Assembly: GCA_012934845.2 (NCBI GenBank)
Contig: WNNJ02000008.1
Span: 26,532 to 90,531 of the forward strand
DNA from: Pomphorhynchus laevis
Taxonomy: Eukaryota; Acanthocephala; Palaeacanthocephala; Echinorhynchida; Pomphorhynchidae
Direction: 5' to 3'
DNA: 64,000 bases
Made by a program: the position numbers and the translations under genes. This document shows, in pieces, positions 1 through 9,862 of this stretch (positions within the stretch are counted from its first letter, which is position 1; the number at the start of each line of letters is the position of its first letter). Below the pieces are notes generated by a model. The model was not told the origin of the DNA, searched no databases, and was given only the letters and a program-made list of their open reading frames with translations.

Positions 1-1745
1 TGATTTATTCAAATAGTCCATTGCACATGATGTATGATCTTGCTTCTTTATCTCGAGTCGTGGTAATTGAATCAAATTTTACGTTATCCGGAACGTTTCG
101 TAATATCGGCTCCGTGAAAGAGTGACGGCATACATTTTTTAGATGACGTGCAAGTTTGACGCGTATAGCATTGTGTCGAATAATTGTCCCTCCACCCGTC
201 CGGCATGATAACATAACCTGCGAGATCATGATGATCCCTGCATTCACATTATATTCCTGTGTCAATCGTTTGCCAGTCATATCGCACCACCAGGGCATCT
301 TTAAACTCTTGCGAAGAGAGAAACATGTCTTTTGCGTCAGTGCAGTAACTTAGTCATGCATATGCACCAACTCTACCAGCGTTGATTAGTATTGTGCTCA
401 AATCTATGTTGGAAGAATCTATTATCTGCTTGCGTCGAATTTGTACATTAATCTCATTCTCGAATCTTATTTGTTTAATAATTTCTTTCTGTATTTTTAA
501 CAGTTCGGGTCCTGAAACACCATTCATAATAGGCGAGCATATTCTATTGGAATTGGTGTAATCCGAATTATTGCTACATGACGCAGGTTCCCGTATGCCA
601 AGTCATCCGAGTTTACGCGGTAGCGAGACTAAATTCATGGCTTCAGTATCATCAGGCAGATACCCGAGCATTTCGGGCAAAAGTTCTTTAAATAGGTTAA
701 TTTGGAGTGGCAAAAACCATTCATGTTCGGTCTCACATGTTCGCTTCAAATAAAGTTGCTTGTGCTGAGCTGCTTTCGTTAGCATAATATAGGCAGGGAA
801 GGCATATGTTGTCGCAAGATATTTAATTCGCTCAAATTATGTCTCCCACATCTCACTGCTTTTGTGCATTCGTCATGCACAAAGTTTGTTATTTCCACGA
901 CGCTACCAAGGTACTTTACATCGTCCTGTCGTATTTGAACTCCTTGTTCTGAGAAAAATTCCATATTTCTGTAACAATAATTGGGATAAGTCAGTAAAAT
1001 ACATTCATGAGGGTTTACATGAAAACCATATGCAGGGCCATATCGGTTAAGCTCAATCCAAATCTTCTCTAGTTGATCCTTCGTTCCTACACTACCGCCA
1101 TCCTCTGCATACCACAATTTTTTCGTGTTAGGAGCTACTTTCTAGAGATTATCGATCATGGGCAATGATGCAAGAGCAAATGCTGTCAATGATAATGGAT
1201 CACATTGTGTGAATCCCTCCTTAGAGTGATACCATTTACTGTCAGATCTGACGGGGCTCTATAGATATTTTAAAGAATTGTTTTTAGTGACAAGCACAAG
1301 TGATCTATGTGTTTCAGTGCTAGTTGTCTGTTTATGCAGTTGAATGCATTCTTGGCATCAATAAGAAGTATGCATGAATCCGGTGATTTATTAAAGGCTT
1401 CTCTAACAGTGTGAACTGCTATTTCAGTCCCACATCGTTGTCCGGCACATAATTGTATATTTCGACACACTGATGTTACGTCATTTGATATGTAATTGAG
1501 TATTGTTCGTCTAATAATTCCGCGTATACTTCTCCGATTCCAATTGGTCGCACTCCCGGTTTCTTATCAAGAGGCATGAGCCTACATATTGTGTATGCAT
1601 GTAGTCTTTGAGAGTCTATTTTTAAGTACTTATTTTGATTGTAAATTTGTAAATTTCTGATGTTAGATGTTGGGAAGCAAAACCGTGTTTCGTGAGAAAA
1701 TTCCTCTATTCGTCAGCGTCTGATCCTGAGGAATGCCCGGATTTA
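1..1745 (-). mobile_element. RLE-type LINE, C-terminal half, broken
   Basis: Minus-strand remnant of a non-LTR retrotransposon of the same kind as the copy at 26544-29605. It enters near a GSAG(x)SG-like stretch at about 1740. It then shows the RT entry motif PGVRPIGIGEVY (about 1510-1560), LCAGQRCG and LLIDAKNAFNCINR (RT motif A, 1270-1470), and WYAED in place of WYADD (779-1117). Near 1-300 comes a Cys/His segment with GGGTIIRHNAIR, matching the CCHC/RHN stretch just before the restriction-like endonuclease of R2-type elements. The frame changes several times, so no protein can be made. The element runs off the left edge. The family assignment rests on remembered motif patterns and the in-window homologue. 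Confidence 0.8.
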
Positions 1746-1749
1746 GGAC

Positions 1750-2530
1750 AGCATTAATTATCAAATCCTTTCAATAAATTAGTATAAAACATTAAAAAAA
1801 TATATTTCTGTTAAAATAAGCAATTTTTCTTTGATAATTTGTAAAAGCTGCGTTAGTACTTTCTAGCCTTGTTATATTTCGTTTTAAATATAATCACCAG
1901 GCAAACATCTCGGATTTATTTAATAAATCATATTTTCTAATTATTTACTAATAGACTTTGGCTGAACATTAGAATTAGGTTTAGATACTTGTATGTAAAA
2001 TTAAAAGGTTATTTCGCATTAAGGGCGAATTTACTTATGTAAATTAAAAATATACGAAAATTATAAAAAATGTTTTCGAGTTACAAATTCAAATTTAGCA
2101 TCAAGAGAGTGGAGGCATTAAGGTACTATAGCATAAGTTGCATTGTTGCTACTATATCTTTTGCATAAACGGTATATTTCAGGTATGATCATGAAAGAAT
2201 GCTTCTGTATATCACAATGCAAACATCTTCAATATCCGAATAGAAGGAAACGTAAAATATCAAGGACGAACGAAACATGGCTAGAAAATTGCAAAATACC
2301 CGTCCATTGAGACATGTTAGTAACATTTTATATTAATATTGTTATTGATATTATTATATAGTTAAACACACTGTTTTTTAAGAAGCTGGAGCAACGAAGG
2401 CACAGAAATAATAGCATGATCGACAATAGCTGATATCACCAATTTGTGATAAATTTTTGATTATTTCTAATTATTTCTTATTTAATTGATCTAAAAATAA
2501 AATTATTTATTTTATTGGTGCATATTCCCA
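1750..2530. other. AT-rich stretch, nothing recognised
   Basis: Low-complexity AT-rich DNA with no open frame, tRNA-like or repeat structure that I can support. Confidence 0.5.
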
Positions 2531-2534
2531 AAAA

Positions 2535-3990
2535 GCATCCTGCTAGCTTTTGCGCGGACTTTCGGCCCATTAGCTTGACCAGCGTATTCTGCAAACTTTT
2601 AGAAAGAATCATTGCTAGTAGAATCAGGGATCATTTGGATTGTAATCACATATTGCTAAAAAATGGGCTGAAAAAATAGCGTGAAAAATGGGCTGATGCT
2701 TTGGGGGCTGGGTTGTAGGTTCATACAGTATTTCTTGATTTTTCGAAAGCTTTTGATAAGGTAGTACACGACGGCATATTGTCTTAACTGTATCACTATG
2801 GACTTTATTCATATATTTGTGAGTGGGTCATGCAATTTCTATCGAATAGGTCTTTCCGAGTTTGTGTGGGGTGTGTTTTCTTATTCAGTGAATGTTAATT
2901 CTGGCGTACCGCAGGGATCAGTCCTTGGCCCACTGCTCTTTATAATCTTCATTAATGATCTGCTACTCCGCTTATCATGCTCTCATCTAGCTTTTGCAGA
3001 CAATCTAAAGATTTGGTCGATCATTAGAAGTCCTGCTGATCGAGTATCGTTACAAAATGAGCTAAACTCTCTGATCAAGTGGTGCGATTCTACCGGACTA
3101 CGGTTGAATGTTAATAAATGTGTCCTCTTGCAACTAGGTTGCCCGATTAACACTCTAAGGTGCTGTATTGGAGATATTGTCTTAAAAGTGCCTCATCATA
3201 AGGATTTAGGGATTATTGTCCATCGATCCTTGAAAACAAAGTTGAACACCGACTTCTTTCTAGGTAAAGCTACTAGGGCGTTATATTGTATTAAAAGTGC
3301 ATTCATCAGGTTAAGCTGTAATATGTTCAAGAGGTTATTCATCTCCCTCGCCAGGCCACACTTGGAGTACTGCATTCAGGCTTGTTTCCCTGTCACTAAG
3401 CAAGAACTATTAGACCTGGAGTATATTCTTAGGCGCGGATCGAGGCTCTGTATTGGCTTAAGTGGTATTGACTAATATGTACGTCTAAGTCGTATTGGGA
3501 TGTTGTCGGTACGTGATAGGTTCACATCCTTGGAAATGCTATGTCTATGGCATATGTCGAATGATGCGGAGGGTTATCCCACCGATGTAATCACTTGGCG
3601 GGTAGGTTAGTTGTGGGGGCATAGCAGAGTCTTGTATAAATTTGGATTTGTCAGATTACCAAAAGTGTATAGACTCTCGAGGAGAGGAATTAACATGTGG
3701 AATTCGTTGCCTGAGGAAGTCGTTGCAGCCCCCATTTTGAGAACGTTTAAATCACGATGCTATAAGTGAATACGTGGACAGTGCCGCCATTCAACACTAC
3801 CACTAGAATACCCTAATTAGCTACTTAATTTATAGTGCAAATCACGCCTATGTGCGCTTACAAGCCTACGTAAAGAAAAAAGAACAAAAAGATAAGAAAA
3901 CAAAAAAAACGAATGTAAAATTAAAATGTTGAAATTGAAGCAAGTGTATTGAAGATTAGTATTGCATACAAGGCGCTAGCTAAGAAGCTG
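2535..3990 (+). mobile_element. CR1/Jockey-like LINE, 5'-truncated
   Basis: The reverse transcriptase part of a non-LTR element. It begins with FRPISLTSVFCKLLERII (RT fingers, about 2560-2620) and continues with GVPQGSVLGPLLF (motif B) in the open frame 2798-3475. The catalytic box reads FADN where the family has [FY]ADD, so this copy would be inactive. A typical C-terminal tail follows downstream (RRGINMWNSLPEEVV, about 3680-3730), then roughly 200 bp of probable 3' UTR. Endonuclease and motif A are missing or scrambled (VFLDFSKAFDK-like at about 2730-2760 is in another frame). The clade call is by RT motifs only. Confidence 0.8.
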
Positions 3991-4029
3991 TTTTGTCTAA
4001 TCTAAAAAAAACAAAGTTTACAAATTAAT

Positions 4030-4400
4030 ATAGGGTAGTCAGTAAATTGTCCACATCAAGATCATTTGAACTAGCAGAATTCAAGATATCCGTGGAAGTG
4101 CGAGTGTCAATCGCAATCTATCTAGACTCAGTCGCTTGAAGTGCTTCATCGAAGAAGCAGCGACGACTTCCTTAGGCAACAATTCCACAAATTGAGCGCG
4201 CGATGTGACAGTCGAAAGTTGGCGGGCGATTGAGAATGGTGCCTCTTATACAGCGCTAAGGGATATGAGTGGAATGTGGCAAGGTGTAGGGGGAAACAAA
4301 ACATTTTGAGTGGTTTTGTTACTGAGGTATGAAAAATTGTTAGTTGCATAAGATGTTGTGGGAATGCATATCTTGATTTATTGTGGAAGAGCAATAATGT
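4030..4400 (-). mobile_element. LINE 3' end fragment
   Basis: The minus-strand frame contains LSHRALNLWNCCLRKSSLL, the conserved C-terminal LINE signature ([RA]xNLWNxLP-like) seen at the end of CR1/Jockey ORF2 proteins. It differs from the neighbouring LINE at 4400-5190, so it is a separate short insertion. Confidence 0.55.
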
Positions 4401-5190
4401 AGTTACGTATGGGTTGTTTAAAAGGTGGAAGCGACGAGGAAAACGGACGTATGCTGGCCAAGAATTCCAGGCAAGTGGAGCAGCGACGATAAAAGTGCGG
4501 AGACCAGCATACGTTTAGGCCAGCATACGAAGGCCAGCATACGAAGGCCAGCATACGTTTAGGACAGCATACGAAGGCCAGCATACGTTTAGGCCAGCAT
4601 ACGCTTAGGCCAGCATACGAAGGCTAGCTTCTCCACGTCCGGAGGGACGTGGAGAAGTAGATAATTACTTGATCGCAGAACCAAGAGGGCGGAACGCGAA
4701 TCATCAAGATGATTAAGGTGTAAGTAGGATGGTGAGTGACAAAATAGAATACGAAAGGTAACAATCCGCAAACGAAATTTAATGCGAAGGTTAATTCTGG
4801 GACAGGATAGGACGGAAAGTTTGTGAAAGATGTGGTCGAAGCGGCGAAGGCGCAAGAGGGCACGAGCAGCAGAGTTTACGATACGTTAAAGGTAAAAACG
4901 CAGAATTTGAAGAGTTGGCATATAAGCTAAGGCAATAATCAATTATGGGAAGTAGGAGAGACGATATAAGAACGAGACAAGAGCGGAAGTCAATTAGCAT
5001 ACGAATGCGAAGGAGGTCACGAAGAAATAAGAAAGAAAAGTGAACTTTGTCATGAACAAAAGGTTTGAGTGAAAGTAAATTGTCGAAGTGAAAACCTAGG
5101 AATATAATATTGTCAACGATTGGAAGAATGATCGAATTTACAGATAAAATAAGTGGAGATTAACATATAGGTTAAGATTAACAGACCGAA
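4400..5190 (-). mobile_element. LINE fragment, family of 12855-14335
   Basis: The translated minus strand aligns with the C-terminal third of the long RT frame at 12881-14305. Shared motifs are LIDFRSC, PxIDYCLSLxANS, LRRFDH and LLLHVP. Homology continues as nucleotide similarity to about 5180. The copy is more diverged and shifts frame. A minisatellite (4500-4625) has grown inside it. Confidence 0.75.
4500..4625. repeat. Minisatellite, ggccagcatacg units
   Basis: About eight units alternating ggccagcatacgtttag and ggccagcatacgaa (16 and 14 bp). It lies inside the LINE fragment, where the homologous copies at 13 and 15.6 kb have unique sequence, so it expanded after insertion. Confidence 0.85.
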
Positions 5191-5935
5191 TTATCACATA
5201 AAATAGGCGGTGTTTAAGTCGACGAAGCCAAAGTTGTAAAAATAAAATATAATATGGGTAGTATGGCTGTGATAAGTTGGATTTAAAATATTACAGAAGA
5301 AACTGAAGAGGTAAAATAATATATTTGTTGGTCTCAATTATGTTGCGAATGATATACGATAAGAAAAATAATCAAAAAATCCATTAACCAAAAAACAAGT
5401 TGAACTTGAAGTATAATTCATACTGATTGCTCCAAGGCAATTTAATACATTAGGGTATCACACGGTAGTGATAGAACGGTAGTGAAGCGAACAACAGAAA
5501 ATCCTTTTAAAAAATAAGGCAGTAAAAATAACATTTAAAATCAACTTCAACGTCCAAAAAATTGAAGTTGATGATTCATATCGATTGCTAGAAGGTAGAT
5601 TCGCAATTGAATACATTAGGGTATCAACAAGATGCAGTGAATCAGAGTCATAAATTTGCTGACCCACAGAGCGGTGATTCTCAATACATCAAGTTATTAA
5701 TATACATTTTGTACGATTTTTTAGAATCACATACAAAAAATATTGAGTCGAACAGGAGAAAGATTAAACACTTTTTAGATACTTAACATCGTAATTCAAA
5801 AATTTTACTATCTTGTTAGCAGAATACATGTGGAGAATGTAAGTGAAAGGAACGAAAAAAAATCCTTTTAACAATTTTAAAAGAAGACATTACAAATTGT
5901 ATGTTTGAGTAAGCATACTATTGTAAATTAGCTGT
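5190..5935. other. AT-rich non-coding, weak direct repeat
   Basis: No coding sequence recognised. Two diverged copies of a roughly 60-bp stretch ending in aatacattagggtatca occur at about 5400-5460 and 5555-5625. Confidence 0.4.
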
Positions 5936-5939
5936 AAAT

Positions 5940-6140
5940 TAAATTAAATGTTATTTCTTATTCGAATACATCGTATATTATTTATTAGTCAATTCATAAA
6001 AACTGACTTTTATTTTAAATTTCAATTTTAAATTAACTTTATATAAATATAAATTGTATAAAATCTTATATAATTATTTATTATTTATCTTTATTTTTAT
6101 TTATATTTAGTAGAAAATAATTAGACTCAGTTATCTGATT
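5940..6140 (+). repeat. Naiad-associated terminal repeat, second half
   Basis: Runs from a ttattagtcaattcataaaa block to a gactcagttatctgattt block, both of which recur through the window (6550-6725, 38920, 40735-40930, 40975-41170, 49860-50060, 57060-57180). The first half of the unit is missing here. Confidence 0.6.
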
Positions 6141-6369
6141 TGTTCTACTGACACATTGTTATTGGCTTGTGGACTTTGTTTTCCCATTAATATAACCTTT
6201 GTAAGAAATAATGAGACTATTATTATTGATTTGTTATTATTTTTCCGCTAATTTTCATACAAGTTAATGTATTTTTCTATTTCTTATAATGAAGATGTAT
6301 AAATCAACAAAATATTATTAAATTATTATCAACAAAATAATATTAAAAATAAATTTAAACTATTAAGTG

Positions 6370-6730
6370 AATTTTTTTACAAATGGATAGTAAACAATAT
6401 GCTTTGTATTAGAATAAAATACAGAAAATCAAATTTCAACAGAGGAAATACGTCATTAGCATGTATTTGGCCCCGCTGCTATGTGGGAATTGTAATAAGG
6501 ACAAAAACCTGATTCCATATCAGTTCCTCCTGATAACCTATATTTCTTATTCGAATATATTGTATATTATTTATTAGTCAATTCATAAAAGATGATTTTA
6601 TTTTAAATTTCAATTATAAATTTTAATTGATATAAATATAAATTGTATAAAATCTTACATAATTATTTATTATTTATATATATTTGTCTTCATTTTTGAT
6701 AAAATACGTAGACTCAGTTAAATTATCAGA
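6370..6730 (+). repeat. Naiad 3' tail plus terminal repeat
   Basis: Begins with the tail that follows the Naiad reading frame elsewhere (tttgtattagaata...). It continues into the structured part (gaggaaatacgtcattagcatgt at about 6442) and the ttattagtcaattcata / acgtagactcagtt block. This gives one plus-strand unit of the repeat that flanks Naiad pieces. Confidence 0.65.
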
Positions 6731-7164
6731 TTATATGAGTATTGCGTGTATGTCATTTATAACGATTCAATAACGATTAAATAACGATTTAATAACGATT
6801 TAATACACAACGAAAACAAATATCTTGCATCATTGAAATTACAAAAACAGTTCTGAAGATTAAACCTTCATTGAACAGGAAAAATACGAAATATAACTTA
6901 AACCTAAGATGTTTTACTTTAAATTTTCATTAGACATCTTTATTTGAAATTAGTAAAAAAATTCGTAAACTGATATCTAATCTGATATCAAACTGCTTAT
7001 ATTAATACAATAATGCTTTAATAAAAAAGGGTTATTTTTGAAAATTTATAGACTAAAGTAATTTGATAGAATATATCATATGACTATTTTCTGCTAAATA
7101 ATTTATACTGGCTAATTGACTTCTGGTAAATTACAAAAAAGTCCATGAAAACGGCTCTTTAGTA

Positions 7165-7440
7165 TAAAAACGGATCTGAAAAAAGTCCATGAAAATTCAT
7201 AAATGTAAATTCGAATTACACAAAGTAATGACTGTTTACACCAATTCAAGATCAACTAGATATATTTGTAAAAACGACTGACTGCAAAAGATGTAGTAAA
7301 ATCATAATCGAGGGTTGAACACGAAATGCCTGCACGGCTTACTAGGGATATGTCATTTTTAAGTTCATCTCTTAATTCTTCAAAAATTAAAATATGAATT
7401 ATTGGAGATGGAATCAAAGAGAAGAGGAATGTTTAATTGG
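7165..7440. repeat. Direct repeat, copy 1
   Basis: About 260 bp matching 8594-8865 at well over 90% by eye (shared blocks: gactgactgcaaaagatg, cctgcacggcttact). It ends in the left arm of the foldback element at 7394-7577. Confidence 0.8.
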
Positions 7441-7577
7441 TATTTCGCTAACCTCTGTTAGCATCTTCGGAAAATTAGTTACATCTTCAAATGTAATTTT
7501 CTGAAGCTGCTAATAGGGGTTAGCGAAATAGCAAATATAATTGTCCTCCTCATATTTGATCTAGCTCCAATAATTCT
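7394..7577. mobile_element. Foldback (MITE-like) element
   Basis: A 184-bp inverted repeat. The ends are aattattggag and its complement. The inner arms tatttcgctaacc / ggttagcgaaata are nearly perfect, and the centre folds further (gttagcatcttcgg... with ...ctgaagctgctaat). No coding capacity. A left arm alone recurs at 8810-8868. Confidence 0.7.
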
Positions 7578-8335
7578 TTATCAATAATGGATCAGTATCA
7601 ACTATTTAAAATTAAAATATGAATTATAGAATTGATGAAACCCTTGATGTATGATAAAATACGCGTTTATTTTGAATAAAACTATTCTAATGTATTAAAA
7701 ATGTTACATTTGACTATTAGTTTGAATTTATATTAGTAATCATACAATAGGTGTAACACGTCGATGCCACAAAAGTGGCAAATGCTTGATATAAATTTTA
7801 GCTTATATTAATCCTTTAAGAAATATTATAGAAATGCGAAACTACGCATATCATAATTTGAAGTCTTACATATAGTAGTATATTGATAAATTTAAATAGA
7901 CAAAGCTTACCTTCAAATAGCCCAAAGCGTTCGGCCGTAAGTTTTAATTTATCGTTCCGCCGCAAGTTTTAATGTTTTATTCCGCCACAATTTTTAATGT
8001 ATCAAAGTATACCGATGTGTCTAATTCCAAACTCAGTCTAAAATACCCGACTAAAAGGCGTTCTATAGGCAACTCGCTGTTCTAACCTCCTAAAGTGAGT
8101 GTCTTCAATATAATGAATCATCGACTTTACTACGATATTCTCATTGTGGTGGAGTTTCTAACATTCTCTCTAAGGCTCAATCCGCCAAGGTACTAATGAA
8201 ACTTATTTCGGTCGGCTAAACTACGGATTATTTTCTTGTTATTGACTAACGATTAAGATATGAACGAAAATTAAGCGGTAAATTGAAAACTGCTGAATGC
8301 TTAGCATTGGTACTACGACAACATATTTACTGTTT
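7578..8335. other. Non-coding, small ccgccgcaagttttaat repeats
   Basis: No gene recognised. Three related units of about 22-25 bp (variants of ccgccgcaagttttaatgt) lie at 7932-8005. The rest is unique. Confidence 0.4.
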
Positions 8336-8339
8336 ATTA

Positions 8340-8590
8340 CTATTTATGTAGTACTAAATCAGTACTACAGCTTCACCAAAAAGGATCATTAGCAAAAGCA
8401 CTGGCAAATGCCAGCGCAGGTCTCTTTAATATCGGCTTACTTTTATTTAAGGATAGTGAGCCCATGACTCGTGTGCCGTCTGCCAGTCCTCCTTTGCATC
8501 CAGTAGTGGAAAGGATCTGGCACTGATAAGTCATTGTGATGACGAAACGGCATTCGTCATTCTTTTGCGTCTGGCTTACACATGTTTTAC
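8340..8590 (+). repeat. Hammerhead-bearing repeat, copy 1
   Basis: Starts with cagtactacagcttcacca, includes cactggcaaatgccagcgca, and ends beyond the hammerhead at 8523-8558. The same blocks, partly inverted, occur at 24580-24960. Hammerheads in short repeats and in Penelope-like element ends are known, which fits the PLE-rich setting. Confidence 0.7.
8500..8570 (+). ncRNA. Type I hammerhead ribozyme (one core change)
   Basis: Core strand 1 is CTGATAA (8523-8529; consensus CTGATGA, so one position has changed). Stem II is gtcat/atgac with loop tgtg (8530-8543). GAAA is at 8544-8547. Stem III is acg/cgt with a 5-nt loop (8547-8557). The cleavage nucleotide C is at 8558 in a GTC triplet. Distal stem I pairs gaaag (about 8508-8512) with cttt (8562-8566). 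The sister copy at 24.6 kb has gaggg and ctttc there, which keeps the pairing. The very short stem III is typical of the hammerheads reported in animal short repeats and PLEs. The G to A core change probably makes this copy weak or dead. Confidence 0.8.
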
Positions 8591-8593
8591 AAA

Positions 8594-8868
8594 AAAAAGT
8601 TTATGAAAATTCATAACTGTAAATTCGAATTACACAAAGTAATAACTGTTTACACCAATTCAAGATCAACTAGATATATTTGTAAAAACGACTGACTGCA
8701 AAAGATGTAGTAAATCCATAATCGAGGGTTGAACACGAAATGCCTGCACGGCTTACTATGGATAAGTCATTTTTAAGTTCATCCCTTAATTCTTCAAAAA
8801 TTAAAATATGAATTATTGGAGATGGATCAAAGAGAAGAGGAATTTTTTATTGGTATTTCGCACCTTTA
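8594..8868. repeat. Direct repeat, copy 2
   Basis: Copy of 7165-7440 in the same orientation, ending in a truncated left arm of the foldback element. Confidence 0.8.
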
Positions 8869-9245
8869 TTTGAAATTAGTATAAAAACGGATCTGAAGAT
8901 TAAACTCATAGAACAAAAAATGTGAAATTTACCTTAAACCTTAGTAGTTTTGAAAAATTTAATATTCAGTTTCATTAAATTTGACATTTTCATTCAAATG
9001 TCAAGCAAATGACACGTGTAAAAATGTAATTCGTGTAAAAATGTGAAAGAAGTAGTAAAATAAAATGACATATCGAGAAAATTAAGTAAAGACTAAGAAT
9101 ACCACCGTTTTTTAAATTAATTTAACATTTTTGTTCTTTGGCTTTTCAAAGGTTTGACCGTTCCACATTATGGTATTGTGGTCTTATTTTGTCATTAAAT
9201 ATATATAATCGTGGATTATGCCATATATTATGACTGTGTAAAATA
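8869..9245. other. AT-rich, nothing recognised
   Basis: No coding or structured feature that I can support. Confidence 0.4.
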
Positions 9246-9655
9246 TATGACTGTGTTAAACTGTGCTCCGGGAGCTAATAAGCTCCAGTTTCATAATTGT
9301 AGATGTTGTTAAAAACCGGATTTCGATTACAAGAGGAGCGGATTTTTTTATCACTCCTAGACGAGCTGATGGTAGCCGTCAGCACTCATCAGTAGGGTGA
9401 ACTACCATCAGTCGTTTCGGCTGCCTTGTGATATATTAAATAGGCATTTCCGAGAATTTGCTAACGTGGTAGCATGGGCATAGCCTCTTTAAACTAACCA
9501 TGTGCTTTCCGGACCATCCTAATTTTATTCGGCAGGAATTTTACTTGCTGTCGTTACTTGCTTTCTCACAGGATTCTTTGGAGGATACATTTTTATAATT
9601 CTATATCTGACTGTGTTAAACTGTGCTCCGGGAGCTAATAAGCTTCAGTTTTATA
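9246..9655 (-). repeat. HR2 short repeat, about 356-bp unit
   Basis: A block beginning actgtgttaaactgtgctcc occurs at both ends (about 9247 and 9609), so this is slightly more than one unit of a head-to-tail repeat. The other HR2 copy is at 44706-45155 on the plus strand. HR2 shares a scaffold with HR1: cctgccg, ggatggtccg, tcggaaa(c/t)gcct, gcCGAAACGAC and CTACTGATGAGTG in the same order. Confidence 0.8.
9354..9428 (-). ncRNA. Hammerhead-like core in permuted strand order (HR2)
   Basis: Read on the minus strand the order is GAAA, CTGATGA, then GTC. Stem II is cagCC with Gtgctg (one bulged T), stem III is the long actgatggtag/ctaccatcag pairing next to the core, and stem I is ccta/tagg. The strand order differs from all natural hammerhead types; see the findings. 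Confidence 0.55.
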
Positions 9656-9862
9656 ATTATATATAATTGCCGTAAGTAGATAAAAAAACAAGAAATGAAG
9701 ACCAAGAGCAATTTCTTGTAAAGCTTTCGGGATAACTGCCCTTCGGTACATCTACAAAAAATATACAGTTCTGATTAACACAAAAAATAGTAATGAAAAT
9801 CAAATTGTTCAATGCAACTAACAGAGAGAAATATAAATAACCCAATTTCGGAACTCATATAT

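Noticed and set aside
4440-4625. CRISPR-like array
   Set aside because: Units are contiguous with no unique spacers, in a eukaryotic LINE. It is a minisatellite.
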